From: Nipponacmea schrenckii
Taxonomy: Eukaryota > Mollusca > Gastropoda > Lottiidae
Length of the DNA stretch: 64,000 bases
Assembly: GCA_030562195.1 (NCBI GenBank)
Contig: CM060200.1
Location: 30,791,023-30,855,022 of the forward strand
Direction of reading: 5' to 3'
The position numbers and the translations under genes were made by a program. Positions 34,636 to 46,419 of this stretch are shown piece after piece. Within the stretch, counting starts at the first letter, position 1. Every line of letters starts with the position of its first letter. The notes under the pieces were generated by a model. It saw only the letters and a list, made by a program, of their open reading frames with translations, was not told where the DNA came from and ran no database searches.

Positions 34636-36074
34636 CATATATACCTCCGTTTGGTCGGTAAGGCTTAATTCAAGTTGATTTTTTTGCTTTTATGTCAGAA
34701 TATAGTTGTTTTATAGCTAAAATATATGTTAGTTTTATCTACGTCAGGGTGACTAAATACATGCGTGCATACATGTAGGCGCAAGAAAAAAAAAAACTAC
34801 TCCGATAATATTTTTAAATACGAACCAAAAAATCCTAGTTCCCTGTCAAAACATCTCGATTAGATTTCACCCTATTTCACCATATAACTGCATCTTCTTC
34901 AAATAAACAGGATTATTGTGCACACCTATAATCGTGGGTGTATTTTTTTGGAATGGTTGAGAATGTAAGGCCCATTTTGTTTTATTGTATTATTGCTATA
35001 GCCGCAACATAGAGTCGGTGCATTTCAAGCAATATCTCTTAAACCCAAATCGAAATTTCAAGAAAAATGAACTATTACTAATGTTACGTCATCAGTCACT
35101 ATCAACCCTCCAATGTAATTTCAATATCATAAGATAATAGTTTTTTTTTAAGTTTCGATTTTGTGTACTTTCCTTCAAGGGTAATCTGATTAATTAAACA
35201 ATAAACTTGATGAAAGTCGCGTTTTGTTTACGGATGGCGTCAAGGCGAATAATTAGACCGAAATTTGACAAAGTGTTTCGATTCAATGGTGAAAATCCTC
35301 TTAAGAAAGTTCACATTTTTCTACAGCCGGTATCGTTTGTCTGTAAATTATATGACAGAATGTATCAAGTTTCACTCAAGGACAATTTTTTTGCAAAACG
35401 CGAAATACTTTAAGTTTGAGATTTTCTAAAAATTCCATATAATATATTGATTGTCAAATTTTGTTTACATTAATTATTTTTGAGAAAGTTGGTAGTTTTT
35501 CATAAAATGCAGTTACTGTTTTGTAAATGTTCTCATGAAATTAAGACTATCTGAAGGCGGAGTAAGACAAAAGAGTGCTATTATTAATGGGTATTATATT
35601 AGACAGGGCAATAAGACAAAGGGTTATGTTATGACACTGTCATTTCAAACTTTTCTTTAAATAAATAAAAAAAAGTTTCCTTTCATTCTTAAACTGACTT
35701 AAAACTCAGTCATCAAATAGTGTTTTTTTTTTAAATCGGTATTATACAACAGAAACAGGCAAGACTTTAAGAGTAAAATTGAGTTACTAGTTTGAAACAT
35801 TTTGTGTTAGGAGAAGGTATCGAGATGCGCTGTCAGAACGCGCTTTTATTAATAATATAATGTCAAAATTTGATCATATTTCAAGTCTATAAATCAATGA
35901 TTTAAATATTTTTTTAATAATTTGAAAATACTCTACAAATGACATTAAAGTTCAACATCCACATATAACAAATAGAATATTGTAAGAAAATCAACCATCG
36001 CCTAGTTTGTAAACGTTAGAATCGCGCACCTGTCAATTCATGGGAAAAAGCGTCAAAAGTAAGGAAAGGCTTTG

Positions 36075-36109
36075 ATTGGTCGCCACAATACCTGTCAAAG
36101 CCTTATATA
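36075..36109 (+). promoter_or_regulatory. Probable core promoter of the deacetylase-like gene
   Basis: An inverted CCAAT box (ATTGG, 36075-36079) and a TATATA box (36104-36109) are spaced about 25 bp apart. They sit about 360 bp upstream of the ATG at 36465, in a region whose predicted start site would be near 36135. The call rests on motif and position only; it would give a 5' UTR of about 330 bases if unspliced. Confidence 0.45.
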
Positions 36110-36464
36110 CTTACTTTAACTTGTTAAATCGCAAGTCACGCATTTGTGTGTTGTACTCGAGATACAAGAACACACTGATTGCTATATAGGTATAACGTTG
36201 ATGTCACTACTTACAAACTTTTCTATTTTAACTGTCATTCACTGCTACCGTCATCAAATAATCAACTCGGTATATGGATATAGAAAATTGTGAATCTTCG
36301 AACAGAACGCAGTGTGAAATAACTTTATTGTGATATTTATCAATGTGCCATAATATTCCTTTCAAATTCAGTCAGACATATTCTGCATAATTAAATCTAT
36401 ACGGATAATTTTAAACTTTTGTGGTTATCGGTGACTTATTTTAAGTAACTGTCTATAGCCAAGA

Positions 36465-39146
36465 ATGGAGTTGTTTATTCCTGTTCTATGTTTAGTTGGA
36501 GTGGCAGAAGTGTTAAGTTTACAAACGTGTCAGCAAGATGTTAATTGTAAATTACCTGATTGTTTGTGTTCAAGTTTTTCTCACCGAGGAAATTCAAAGG
36601 ACTATCCACAAATCGTATATTTTGGTTTCGACGATGCACTCACTCAAGCCATGGCCAACCACTATCGTTTTCTTTTTTCTCCAGATAGAAAAAATCCTAA
36701 CAATTGTCCAATAGGAATGTCTTTATATATACAACATAATTATACAGACTACAATATTGTACATGAAATGTATGAAAAGGGGATGGAAATTGGTGTACAC
36801 AGTGTAACACATCAGAATATCGATACCAGAGCTAAATTAATGAACGAGGGAAAACAACAACGTGAAAATCTGCACAAACTTGGAAAGGTGCCACTGGAAG
36901 AGATCCTTGGATGGCGAAGTCCTAACCTGAAAACTGCTGGAGATGCGCAACCAGATGTGTTGAAACAACTGGGTTACCTATATGATATATCTTTAACTTA
37001 CACCAGAAGAAGTTATGGTGATAAGAAACCTTTGCCCTTCACGTTGGATTTTGGTAACCCATTACCATGTATGGTTAGACCATGTCCGAGCAGATCATCA
37101 GTTCATAAAGGTTTTTGGGAAATTCCCATCAATTCTTTGATCGATTATAAAAGTCAATATCCATGTCCCTATGTTGACGGATGTTACAACGGCCCCAAAT
37201 CAACAAGTGATTCGTTCGATTATCTGTATAAAAATTTCATGGACTACTATAAAGGAGGTCGGGAACCGTTCGGATTCCACATGCATGCCGCATGGTTTGA
37301 GGTAAATCATAACAGAGTGGCAATGGATAAGTTTATCAAACATATAGTTTCATTGCCCGACGTGTACATCGTTACAGTCAAACAGATGTTAGATTGGATT
37401 CGAAATCCCGTTCCAATGTCAGAACTCTACAAGCTGACCTCTTGGGATTGTTCATCATCTGTACAGAAGCAAATGTTACCCTCATTTAAAGTCGAATTTC
37501 CATCAAATGAATTGATTAAACCACCCAATAGTTTAGCAGCAAAGAATGGACCAGCAACCAAACGACCACTTCAGCAAATGACGCAGCGACCTACATCAAC
37601 AACCACTACCCCTTCTCCCTTCTACCGAGTTACAACACTTTTACCGCCAGTATCAACATCTGGAGTGTTCGTCTTTTGGCAAAAGCAAACAGAAAAACCA
37701 GACAAATCTCCATTTGCTTCACCTCGAACTGAAGCACCGGGGAATCGCGATCGAATCATACAAAGTCCACTTCCTCCTAAACCAATCTATTTTACAACAA
37801 CATCTTCTCCACGAAGACGCCACAAGACTGCTAACCCTACCCAGCGAGCATGGCCTACCGCACCTCGACACCAAAAAATCTTAATAACAACCACATCAGG
37901 GCCACAAAGAGCTCCTCGATTAACCACACCCCAACACCAGAGAACCTATCAAACAACCGCGGCTGTATCAAAGATTCGCTCTACAACCAGAAGTCCTTCC
38001 CTACAAAATGTAAGAAGAAATTACCCGCAACGAAACTTAGTCAGTCCAACAACAATTGCTCCTACCACTGACCTTGTTCAACGAATGACAGAGTCACCTA
38101 GAAACACAAATGGTGTGGAGAACAAATTTTCACCTATTTTTAACAGAGGTAGGGAATCGAGGCCTTGGTACAATTTCAACCAAAGTCCAATTAGATGTAT
38201 ACAAGGAACCAATTGTTATCTACCAAACTGCTTCTGTCGTACTACTTCTAATCCACACGGCCTGTCACACAGCGACACCCCACAGTTAGTCTACTTTGCT
38301 TTCGATGGACCAGTTGATAGTAGAGTTCATGCAGATTATTCAAAAATGTTTGACAAATCTAAGAGGAATCCAGATGGCTGTCCTATAAGCGCTACATTAT
38401 TTGTAGCAAAAGAGGGCAACTCCATGACTTACTTACAAAATCTAGCTTCTCAGGGATTTGATATTGCCCTAAGAGGTGCAAATAGTGGTGTTTATCGAGA
38501 TTGGCAAACCATGAGAAGTGACCTTGACAACGAGCTGCGAATGCTGAAGCAACAGATACAAAATGTCTCACTAAAAGGTTGGAGAAGTCCAGGGGCTCGA
38601 CCACTTGGTGATAGCCAATTTCAACTGATCTCATCTAGAAATCTCAAATACGACAGCACATTGATCGTCAGAACAGATAACAACAATGGTGCCATACCAT
38701 TCCCGTATACTTTGGACTTCGGTTGGAAAGATGCTTGCTACACCACTACTGGATGTCCGAGAGATAAATACCCTGGACTATGGGAAGTGCCACTTTATAC
38801 TTTGCAAGATTATATAGGCGCATATCGATGTACTTATGCTGATGGGTGCATGCATAATCCAAACACAGAAGAAGAGACATTCCAGTTCCTTCTAAAGAAT
38901 TTTAAACGCCATTACTTCCATAACAAGGCACCCTTTGGGGTAAATCTACGGCATTTATGGTTCTCTCATTATTTGTATGTCCCTAACAAAACAGGTTTAC
39001 AAAGGTTTATACAATATCTAGTAGGTTTACAAGATGTTTATATAGTCAATATAAATCAGTTGGTGGACTGGATGAGAAACCCTACAGGATTGAGTCAACT
39101 CCGCACCTATCAACCATGGATTTGTTCCTCAGCATATTATTGGTGA
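36465..39146 (+). CDS. Secreted two-domain chitin-deacetylase-like protein
   Basis: A single uninterrupted ORF of 893 aa. It begins with a signal peptide (about residues 1-18). Each half starts with a Cys motif of the form C-x5-C-x-LP-x-C-x-C (22-35 and 578-591), followed by a polysaccharide deacetylase (NodB-like, CE4) domain. Domain 1 (about 48-330) keeps the family motifs: FDD at 55-57 for metal binding, HSVTH at 112-116, GWRSP at 149-153 and FHMH at 271-274. Domain 2 (about 605-890) keeps GWRSP (705-709) but has FDG (613-615), RGANS in place of the His motif (670-674) and NLRH (827-830), so it should be inactive. A Thr/Pro-rich linker (about 355-560) looks mucin-like. Likely role: binding and deacetylating chitin in the extracellular matrix or shell organic layer; the role is inferred. 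The lack of introns is unusual but may hide an upstream 5' UTR exon. Confidence 0.92.
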   Translation: MELFIPVLCLVGVAEVLSLQTCQQDVNCKLPDCLCSSFSHRGNSKDYPQIVYFGFDDALTQAMANHYRFLFSPDRKNPNNCPIGMSLYIQHNYTDYNIVHEMYEKGMEIGVHSVTHQNIDTRAKLMNEGKQQRENLHKLGKVPLEEILGWRSPNLKTAGDAQPDVLKQLGYLYDISLTYTRRSYGDKKPLPFTLDFGNPLPCMVRPCPSRSSVHKGFWEIPINSLIDYKSQYPCPYVDGCYNGPKSTSDSFDYLYKNFMDYYKGGREPFGFHMHAAWFEVNHNRVAMDKFIKHIVSLPDVYIVTVKQMLDWIRNPVPMSELYKLTSWDCSSSVQKQMLPSFKVEFPSNELIKPPNSLAAKNGPATKRPLQQMTQRPTSTTTTPSPFYRVTTLLPPVSTSGVFVFWQKQTEKPDKSPFASPRTEAPGNRDRIIQSPLPPKPIYFTTTSSPRRRHKTANPTQRAWPTAPRHQKILITTTSGPQRAPRLTTPQHQRTYQTTAAVSKIRSTTRSPSLQNVRRNYPQRNLVSPTTIAPTTDLVQRMTESPRNTNGVENKFSPIFNRGRESRPWYNFNQSPIRCIQGTNCYLPNCFCRTTSNPHGLSHSDTPQLVYFAFDGPVDSRVHADYSKMFDKSKRNPDGCPISATLFVAKEGNSMTYLQNLASQGFDIALRGANSGVYRDWQTMRSDLDNELRMLKQQIQNVSLKGWRSPGARPLGDSQFQLISSRNLKYDSTLIVRTDNNNGAIPFPYTLDFGWKDACYTTTGCPRDKYPGLWEVPLYTLQDYIGAYRCTYADGCMHNPNTEEETFQFLLKNFKRHYFHNKAPFGVNLRHLWFSHYLYVPNKTGLQRFIQYLVGLQDVYIVNINQLVDWMRNPTGLSQLRTYQPWICSSAYYW

Positions 39147-40989
39147 TCTATTGTTTGTCTATGAAAGGAAATGCCAAGTTGAATTCAATAAGTTGAAATC
39201 AGGTAAATTGGTTTTAGATTTTGATGAAAATGAAATTGAAAAGAAAAACCAGTTTCCAAAAGCTTAAAAAAAAACATCTTTCGCTTTACAACAATTAAAC
39301 TTGGCACGTCCTAAGCCTCCTGTGTGGATTTTTAGTTTGGTGGTAGAATAGTGTTTTGCATATTAAGTCATGGTATAATAGCCGAAATGTTCATTTACTT
39401 TTGTTTTACCGTAACACTTGTCAGGATCAAATTCGTTTTGCCTGCAATTCATGAGAAAGTGCCTTGCATCCTTAACTTTACAACCTAAAAGAGGCGATAT
39501 ACGGTAACAAATACCATGACTATTACGTCATTGTTGTCCCTGAAAAACTTAATTCTGAAAAGCGATAAGATAAGAAATTCAGCTCTATCAGCTTGCAAAG
39601 AAAATGTTTTGGCTTCTCTATTACTTTAAAGTTAAATCTGAGCTAATAACAGTTCAATTTTAGAATAATTGTCTTTACTCACCTGGCATTTAAAAAATGA
39701 TTACTTATTCAACGCGATCAAACATTATCGGCATTCTGCAAGTTTAGTTACCAGATTGTAAAACGTCTTTAGATCCTTACCGAAATTTGAACGAAGGATT
39801 AAGTGTATTAACATGAAATATTTATTTACATATTTATATCTTTACACGTGACATAACATACTTCTTGTGACCTCATGTTTACTATATATTATCGCATAAT
39901 TCTGTACATACGATAAACTCATCTGACAACTCTTAATTGATGCATATGTCTTCAGGAACAGCAAGTTAATCTAGTTCAATAAACAAAGGAATAAGTAAAA
40001 GGTCTTGTATAGTTTGACCACAATTACTTTCAATTTCGAATAAATAGGGTTTATGTAGGCTATATAATGGGTAGACTACTACACACATTTTTGTGTGTTG
40101 TCTATACCAGAAAATGTTGAAATCGGATTTCCCACAACCTTAAAATACTGTGTTCTATTTCACCAAATTTTAACTAAAAGAAAACCTTGATTTTAAGTCA
40201 TAAATCTATGGATGATTAATCAAATTTCAAATCGTAGTAATTGGCCGCTTTGGTACGCATTAGGCCCAACTATCCAGTTAGGTTTGTGTTAAACAGCTCC
40301 CTGTTCTCATTATTTTAGATTGTTTGTCGCAAGTAGAATCTCCCATTATCGTTGATAAGACTTATTCCAATTGAGTATCGATGCATTGTCACTTCTTAAC
40401 AAATTGATTTGCATTCGCATGAGGACGATATTTGTTCTTTCTACGATAATGTGAAATTTACTTAACAATAAAGAGCTTCAGTTACTTTACATCTCACTTT
40501 GTAATTCTTTTTGTTAATTTATTTGATAATTATGTTTGTAATTTTGAGAAAAATATTTATTATAGCGTTACACAGTGTGTGTCTATATTTGAAATTTATC
40601 TTCAGATAAATATATTTGTTTACTTCTCTTTGTTGATTCTGTAGATTTTTGACTGGTCAGCCATTTACCCAAAATGTACAATACCAATATTTAGTTCATT
40701 CACTTGGGACTCAATTATATAGCTACTACTTATGTCTAGCAATGTAAGATTGGAAATAGATTTGTGGCTAATAGTAGGCCTTCCGGTCTCAAGTTTGAGC
40801 TACTAAAGCACACAGTGTGTATTCGGAAATCTTTTACTTAAAATTTGCAGTCTGTGGCGCATTATATTAAGTTTTTCTTCCCTGGACATTCTGTTATTTA
40901 TCTGAAGTCATTGAAGCTTTCGTCATCTCCCAAAATCTCTGAATCGACCAAAGCTGATGATAGTCAAAATATCCATAAGTTTTGGAGTC
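39147..40989. other. 3' flank of the deacetylase-like gene, no further gene seen
   Basis: Contains several AATAAA words (for example near 39980, 40039 and 40465) that could serve as polyadenylation signals, but none close to the stop. Otherwise AT-rich without recognisable coding or repeat structure. Confidence 0.4.
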
Positions 40990-42418
40990 TTGGTCATATT
41001 CTAAAGATAGCTTGTCAGGCAAGGTAACATACTCCCACTGGCAGCTTTGAATTTGAAAAATAAATAGAGCAATAACTAAAAAAACATTCACTGAATTAAT
41101 ATTGAAGTCAAGGGCAAAAACTTAAAAACTGTTCATGGAAAATCATCAAATCAAAACTTGAACTATTTCAATACTCATACCAAGTTTCATCAAATCTATT
41201 AAAAAATTGGAGTTTATTTTGCACCCACAAATATTTTTGACGCAATTTTACTAAGTCAAGGGCAATAACTCAAAAACCATTCGTTAAAAAAGTCGGAAAT
41301 TCAAACTTAACTAATGTCTTATCAATTATGATGCTAACACCAAGTTCCATCAAAATCCTTTGAAAATTAAAGCTTCTTATTGCAACCACAATAGAGTTTT
41401 GACGCAATGGCAATAACTTAAATCAGTTCATTGAAAAACTGTCAAATTCAAACTTGACTGAGGTCTAATCAATTCCAATGCTCACACCAAGTTTCATCAA
41501 AATCCTCTGAAAATTGGAGGATTTATTACATCGAAACTAAATTTTGACAAGACTTTACTAAGTCAAGGGCAATAACTCTAAAACTGTTCATCAAAAAAAT
41601 TGCCAAATTCAAACTTGACTGTTGTCTTATCAATTCCAATGCTCACACCAGCTTTCATTTAAATCCATTCAAAATTGTAGCTTCTATTTTGTCTACAACA
41701 AATATAGAGGCAGGGGCAATAACTCCAAAACTGTTTATCGAAAAATCGTCCAAATCAAACTTGACCGCCGTCTTATCAATTCCAACGCTCATACCAAGTT
41801 TCATTAAAATCCATAGAAAATTGTAGCTTCTATAGTGTCAACAGAAAATTAATTTTTACACAATTTTACCTAGTCACGGGCAATTACTCATAAACTATTC
41901 ATCGAAAAATAGTCAAATTCGAGCCTGAATTCGAGCCTGACCACCGCCTTATCAATTCCAATTTTATACCAAGTTTCCTTGTTTCCAAGTTTGTTTCCAA
42001 GTTTCAAATGCATTGAAAATTGTAGCTTCTATTACATCAACAATAAATTTTGACGTGATGTAAATAAGTCAAGGGCAATAACTAGAAAACCGTTCATCGA
42101 AAAATCTTCAAATTTGAACTTGGCCGCCGTCTTATCAATTCCAATGCTCACACCAAGTTTCATTAAAATCCCTTGAAAATTGTAGCTTCTATTGTGTCTA
42201 CAACAAATATAGAGGCAGGGGCAATAACTCAAAAATAGAATATCGAGAAATCGTCCAAATCGAACTTGACCACCGTCTTATCAATACCAATGCTCATCCA
42301 AGTTTCATTAAAATCCATAGATAATTATAGCTTCTATTGTGTCTAGAACAAATAATGACGGACCGACAGACAGGGGCGACGGCAATATACGTCCACGTAT
42401 TCATATGTGCGTATAAAA
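40990..42418 (+). repeat. Dispersed tandem-module repeat (GATAGCTTGCCAGGC family), longest copy
   Basis: Head: GATAGCTTGTCAGGCAAGGTAACATACTCCCAC at about 41007. Then about seven modules of about 180-190 bp with 'AAGGGCAATAACTCAAAAACCGTTCATCGAAAAAT', 'CTTATCAATTCCAATGCTCA' and 'ACCAAGTTTCAT.AAAATCC'. Tail: GACGGACCGACAGACAGGGGCGACGGCAATATACGTCCAC and TGTGCGTATAAAAA. Head and tail hold partly inverted words (ATACGCCCAC against GTGGGCGTAT in the better preserved copy at 59372-60398). Several short ORFs here are artefacts of the modules. Confidence 0.75.
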
Positions 42419-43039
42419 ATGAACTGGAATGATACAGTACTTACTCTTAAGAACATTGCAATGAAACAATGCAAATGGCCAGAATGGGTATAGATATTTA
42501 AACAACTTGTTTTACATGTTTTTTTGTTCATTGATAATGTTGGATTTAACTATCGAGAGAATGATAAAAACCTACATTTAGTAGGCTGGCCAACATTCTG
42601 TTAAGACTTATCAACGATACATGTTCGTTCGAATTTCTTTTTGAAAACTGCAAACCCGCCTCATTATAATGGCAGAGGAAGAGTTGAGATCAGACAATTC
42701 AAGTTTAAACCACGAAAACAAATTGATATTATTTACCAAACGTGTGTCGAAGTAAGTTTAGCGTCTAGTCAATAAGTAGTTCAGATAAGAACTTTTTCCA
42801 ATTAATCCAGATAAGTCACAAAAAGAGGAAATTTGAAACAATTAAATTGAAATTTGATTGTAAAAACACAAATATTTGATAGAAACATGTTTTATCAGAG
42901 GTTAACGTATTTATATTGTTGATACTGAATAGTGGGATAATTTTTTACTCTCTCTACTTTAAATAACTAGCATATGACATTTTTAACTTTGTTTATCAAA
43001 TACATCTATTTTCAGTCAGTGGTGGTTAATAATTCAACT
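42419..43039. other. Stretch with no recognised feature
   Basis: AT-rich, without long ORF, repeat or RNA gene that I can support. Confidence 0.4.
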
Positions 43040-43380
43040 AGCGGTTGCCTAGCAAGATACGCCCACTTTTAAGTATATTTCTGAAACTATTTGGTCCTTG
43101 TTCATGTCCTCATTAATATACACGATCACATCTAATTTCAGTCAAATCAGACAAAAACTAGTCTCTAGCACGTTCACAGGCTAATTTTGATGCGTTTTGA
43201 CTCAGTCAAGGGCACTAACTCAAAAAAAGTACACTGAAAAATCGCGAATATCACACTCAAGATGTCATTAGTCAAAATGATCACACAAATTTTATACAAA
43301 TCAGATGAAAACTGTAGTTTCTATCGCTTTCAAAGGCCACCCGACAAGGGTGACGACAATATAAACTGCGTATAAAAACA
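43040..43380 (+). repeat. Dispersed tandem-module repeat, short copy
   Basis: Begins CTAGCAAGATACGCCCAC and ends GACAATATAAACTGCGTATAAAAA, with about two modules between (AGTCAAGGGCACTAACTCAA). Same family as 40990-42418, lying 0.6 kb from it. Confidence 0.6.
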
Positions 43381-43819
43381 CGATTTTTATGCAATTTTGA
43401 ACCTAAATATCGTCTGCTCCTATTGGTACCCCCATTCTTGAGAGGCTGACGCCGTCACTATTCTCAATTACTTTCAGCAGGAAAATGCCGGTCATCAAAG
43501 GAATAATGTCTATAACGGATAACCCTATTGTTTATTTTCATTGGCGAATATCATGGAAAATGAACATTCTGTCTTACTGTATGACGTCATTTCGAGGTCA
43601 TTTGATATGCGCGCGCCAAAATCATCATTAGTGTGTCAAACCATCGAGGTGAAAGCATCTCTCTCTAGTCACTCTCTAATTTCCTTAATAATTTGGAGAA
43701 ATTCGACTTTAAACCTTAATTGGTTTAGTTATTTAAATAAATAACACTTTTGATAGTTGCTACGAGATAGCACACAAGCTGTCGTTCGTCGACACTACCT
43801 TTTCTTGTGAATCGAGAAA

Positions 43820-44600
43820 ATGGATTCTTCGAAGAAAAACTCCTCTTCTACTTCTGCAAGCAAGTCGACTTTTGATTTAGCTAGTGTCATTTTTGACAAA
43901 GAAAAATGCAAAAGATCTCTAAAAGGCAATGATAGTAACAAATCTAACTCTAAATCAACCGCAGTTGTTGATAATGCTGAAAAAGTCGCAAGCAGTCAAT
44001 CGGAAATGGCGGCAAAAAAACGACCATCGACATCTAGAAATAAAGATGATGCAATTTTCATAGAGACTACTTCTGGAAGTTTGTCAAAAGATATGACTAA
44101 TCCTAATAGTCAAACATTTGCTGATTTTAAAGCCGAAATGCATGAAATTCATAAAAAAATCTTTTGAAGAAATTCGGTTAATTATTGCAAATTCGTTTGA
44201 TAATTTACGACAACCAGAATATAGCCGCTTAGACATAGAGTTCTATAGAACTCTATGCGCTTAGACAAACAATCCACTTGTGGCAGGAAACGAATTATTT
44301 TTGAATCGGATGTAAACAATGATAAATCTGAAGGTGAAATTTCCGAAAATTCAGACTCTGATTTTCCTTTGACTCAAAATAAGTATAAAATCCCGAAGTT
44401 GGATAAAAAAGAGAGCCGGGGAGGAAGATCTGGATATTGTACAAAAAATTGATGATTTAAATCAACCACATGTCGGTGACACAGATGACCGTGAAAAGGA
44501 TGACATGGAAAATGATTTCGAAAAGTTTCTTGAACAAGAATATTCTGCTGTGGACAAAGTTGGCAATGATTTGCCAGCAAAAGTTGCTGAAATCATTAAA
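43820..44600 (+). pseudogene. DIRS-like gag remnant
   Basis: Starts at ATG 43820 with a Ser/Lys-rich, low-complexity, charged protein. A frameshift at an A-run near 44160, a palindromic insertion at 44234-44257 and another shift near 44410-44450 break it. The last piece ends in an acidic stretch and LPAKVAEIIK, resembling the end of DIRS gag proteins. It is not functional as it stands. Gag assignment rests on position and composition. Confidence 0.55.
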
Positions 44601-45630
44601 TAAATTCAATGGTGAATTTGATCATAACATTTATTTAAATTCTGAATGTATCTCTGATATTGAATGTTTGGTTGAAAATATATTAACAGTAAATAAATCT
44701 GTATTAGTTCAAAACCCAACTTATATTTTAAAATCTGATGCTTCAATGAAAGGAGGCGTTGACCCTAATGGCATTGTAACAGGTGGAAACTGGTTACCTC
44801 ATGAAGCCTTAAACCACATAAATTATTTATAGTTATTGGCAGCAAAATATGTCTTATTTGCTGTTTGTAAAGATATGAAGGATTTGTGCATTTTGATCAT
44901 GATTGATAATACAACTGCTGTATCCTATATAGACTCTTTTAGGAGGCAAAAAACCTAGTTTAAATAATGTTACCAGAGAAGTAATACTATTTTGTATGGA
45001 AAGGAATATCTGTATAAAATCTAGCCATATTGCTGAAAATGTCGAAGCAGATAAACAAAGTAGACTCTTGCATGAAAACACTGAGTGGGATTAACCAATA
45101 TTTGGGGTCTGCCAAATGTCGATTTATTTGCATCTAGAGAAAATGCAAAAATTGATTTTTATTATGCATATAAACCAGATCCTTATCCATCCGGAATAAA
45201 TGCTTTTTCTTTTGCCTGGAAGGAATTCTTCTATGCGTTTCCACCTTTCTGTTTGATAGGAAATGTATTATCAAAAATTGAAAGAGACCAGGCCACAGGC
45301 ATATTAATAGTACCCTGGTGGCATACACAATATTGGTTCACTAAATTAATCAGATTAATCATAGATTTTCCTTTTATTTTGCCTAGTGTAGAAGCTATCC
45401 TAACTCATCCAACAAAGACAGTGAAGGAATTGCCCAAAATGAAGCTCCTAGTAGTAGTGGTTTCAGGGAAAATTACACTACAGAAAGATTTTCAAATGAA
45501 GCTACACACATCTTGTTATCATCCTGGAGAGGATCAACAAGGAAACAGTACTCAAGTCACATCAAAAGATGGTTATGGTATTCTGCTTAAAAATCAGTGG
45601 AGCCCTTTTCGCCCTCTGTGGAGGATATAA
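44601..45630 (+). pseudogene. DIRS-like RNase H and connecting region, broken
   Basis: After gag the sequence enters directly at the thumb/RNase H part: ILKSDASMKGG (44728-44760) is the RNase H start, followed by a frameshifted region with the AENVEADKQSR block (about 45030-45065). It continues as NVDLFASRENAK and a PWWHTQYWF block (45085-45380), all typical of DIRS/Ngaro polyproteins. The fingers and palm of the reverse transcriptase, including its catalytic Asp pair, are absent, so an internal deletion removed them. Several stops and frameshifts are present. Confidence 0.7.
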
Positions 45631-46419
45631 TAGAATTTTTGACTTTTTTATTTAACAAGGGACTGAGCTACAGTTCAATTAATTCGACAATAAGTGCATT
45701 GTCAAGTTTTATTTTTTTAGATGGAAAACCCATCGGAACATTACCAATTATAACACGCTTCTTTCGAGGAGTCTTTAATTTGCGTCCGGCTTTACCAAGG
45801 AATAGGTTTACTTGGGACTGCAACGTTGTTTTATTGTATTTGAAAACTCTTTCTCCTGTAAGAAAATTGACTCTTAAGTTATTAACTTTTAAACTTTTGG
45901 CATTATTAGCTATTCTTTCTGGACAAGGAATTCAGACTTTTCATTTTTTAAACATCAAGAACATAGATTGTACATCAGATAGGAATTGGTGAATTGATAA
46001 AGCAGTCACGACCTGGGTTTCAACAAAGTGAATTATGTTTTAAAGGATTTGCTCCTGATAGAAGACTGTGTCTCCCTACTGTTTACCTGGAATATATTAG
46101 AAGAACTGCTAGTCTACGAGGTTCTGAATGCCATCTTTTTATTAGTTACATTAAACCTTATAAAACAGCATCTAAAGATACATGGTCTAGATGGCTCAGA
46201 ACTGTTTTGTCTTGTGCTGGAATTGATACCTCACTTTTTGTTTCTAATTCTTTTCGTGCCTCAGCAACTTCTTGTGCTAGAAAATACGGACTTCCAATAA
46301 CCACCATCTTACAAACTGCTGGATGGTCAAATGAATCTACTTTTAGAAAGTATTATTCTAAACCTATCATGGATAAAGGAAATTTTGCAAATGCAATTTT
46401 GAATAACGCTACATGTTAG
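45597..46419 (+). pseudogene. Tyrosine recombinase of the DIRS-like element, degenerate
   Basis: Two frames joined near 45990. The first (45597-45992) has the core-binding region (SVEDIIEFLTFLFNKG, SSINSTISALSSF) and the first catalytic box, where LSGQGIQT carries Gly at the expected Arg. The second (45994-46419) has the later boxes: NSFRASATS, with Asn at the usual His but the Arg kept, and GWSNESTFRKYY with the candidate nucleophilic Tyr. A stop separates the halves. Loss of the first Arg and the His would inactivate it. The order of motifs is that of phage-integrase-family recombinases in DIRS/Ngaro elements. Confidence 0.8.

Larger units (their letters stand above)
30598..36050. other. 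Long intergenic stretch without a recognised gene
   Basis: No coding region supported. An 81-codon minus-strand ORF at 31108-30863, starting with a short hydrophobic stretch and rich in Cys, is the only faint candidate. It contains a duplicated segment (32577-32775 and 34435-34635), short repeats around ATACATGCGTGCATA near 34390 and 34752, a G-rich patch at 33494-33512 and several A/T homopolymers. Confidence 0.4.

Noticed and set aside
35207..35413. 68-codon plus-strand ORF upstream of the deacetylase-like gene
   Set aside because: No domain or signal peptide, and no splice or promoter evidence; typical chance length in AT-rich DNA.
45994..46300. 90-codon ORF at 46028-46300 as a separate gene
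   Set aside because: It is a shadow of the tyrosine recombinase frame at 45994-46419.
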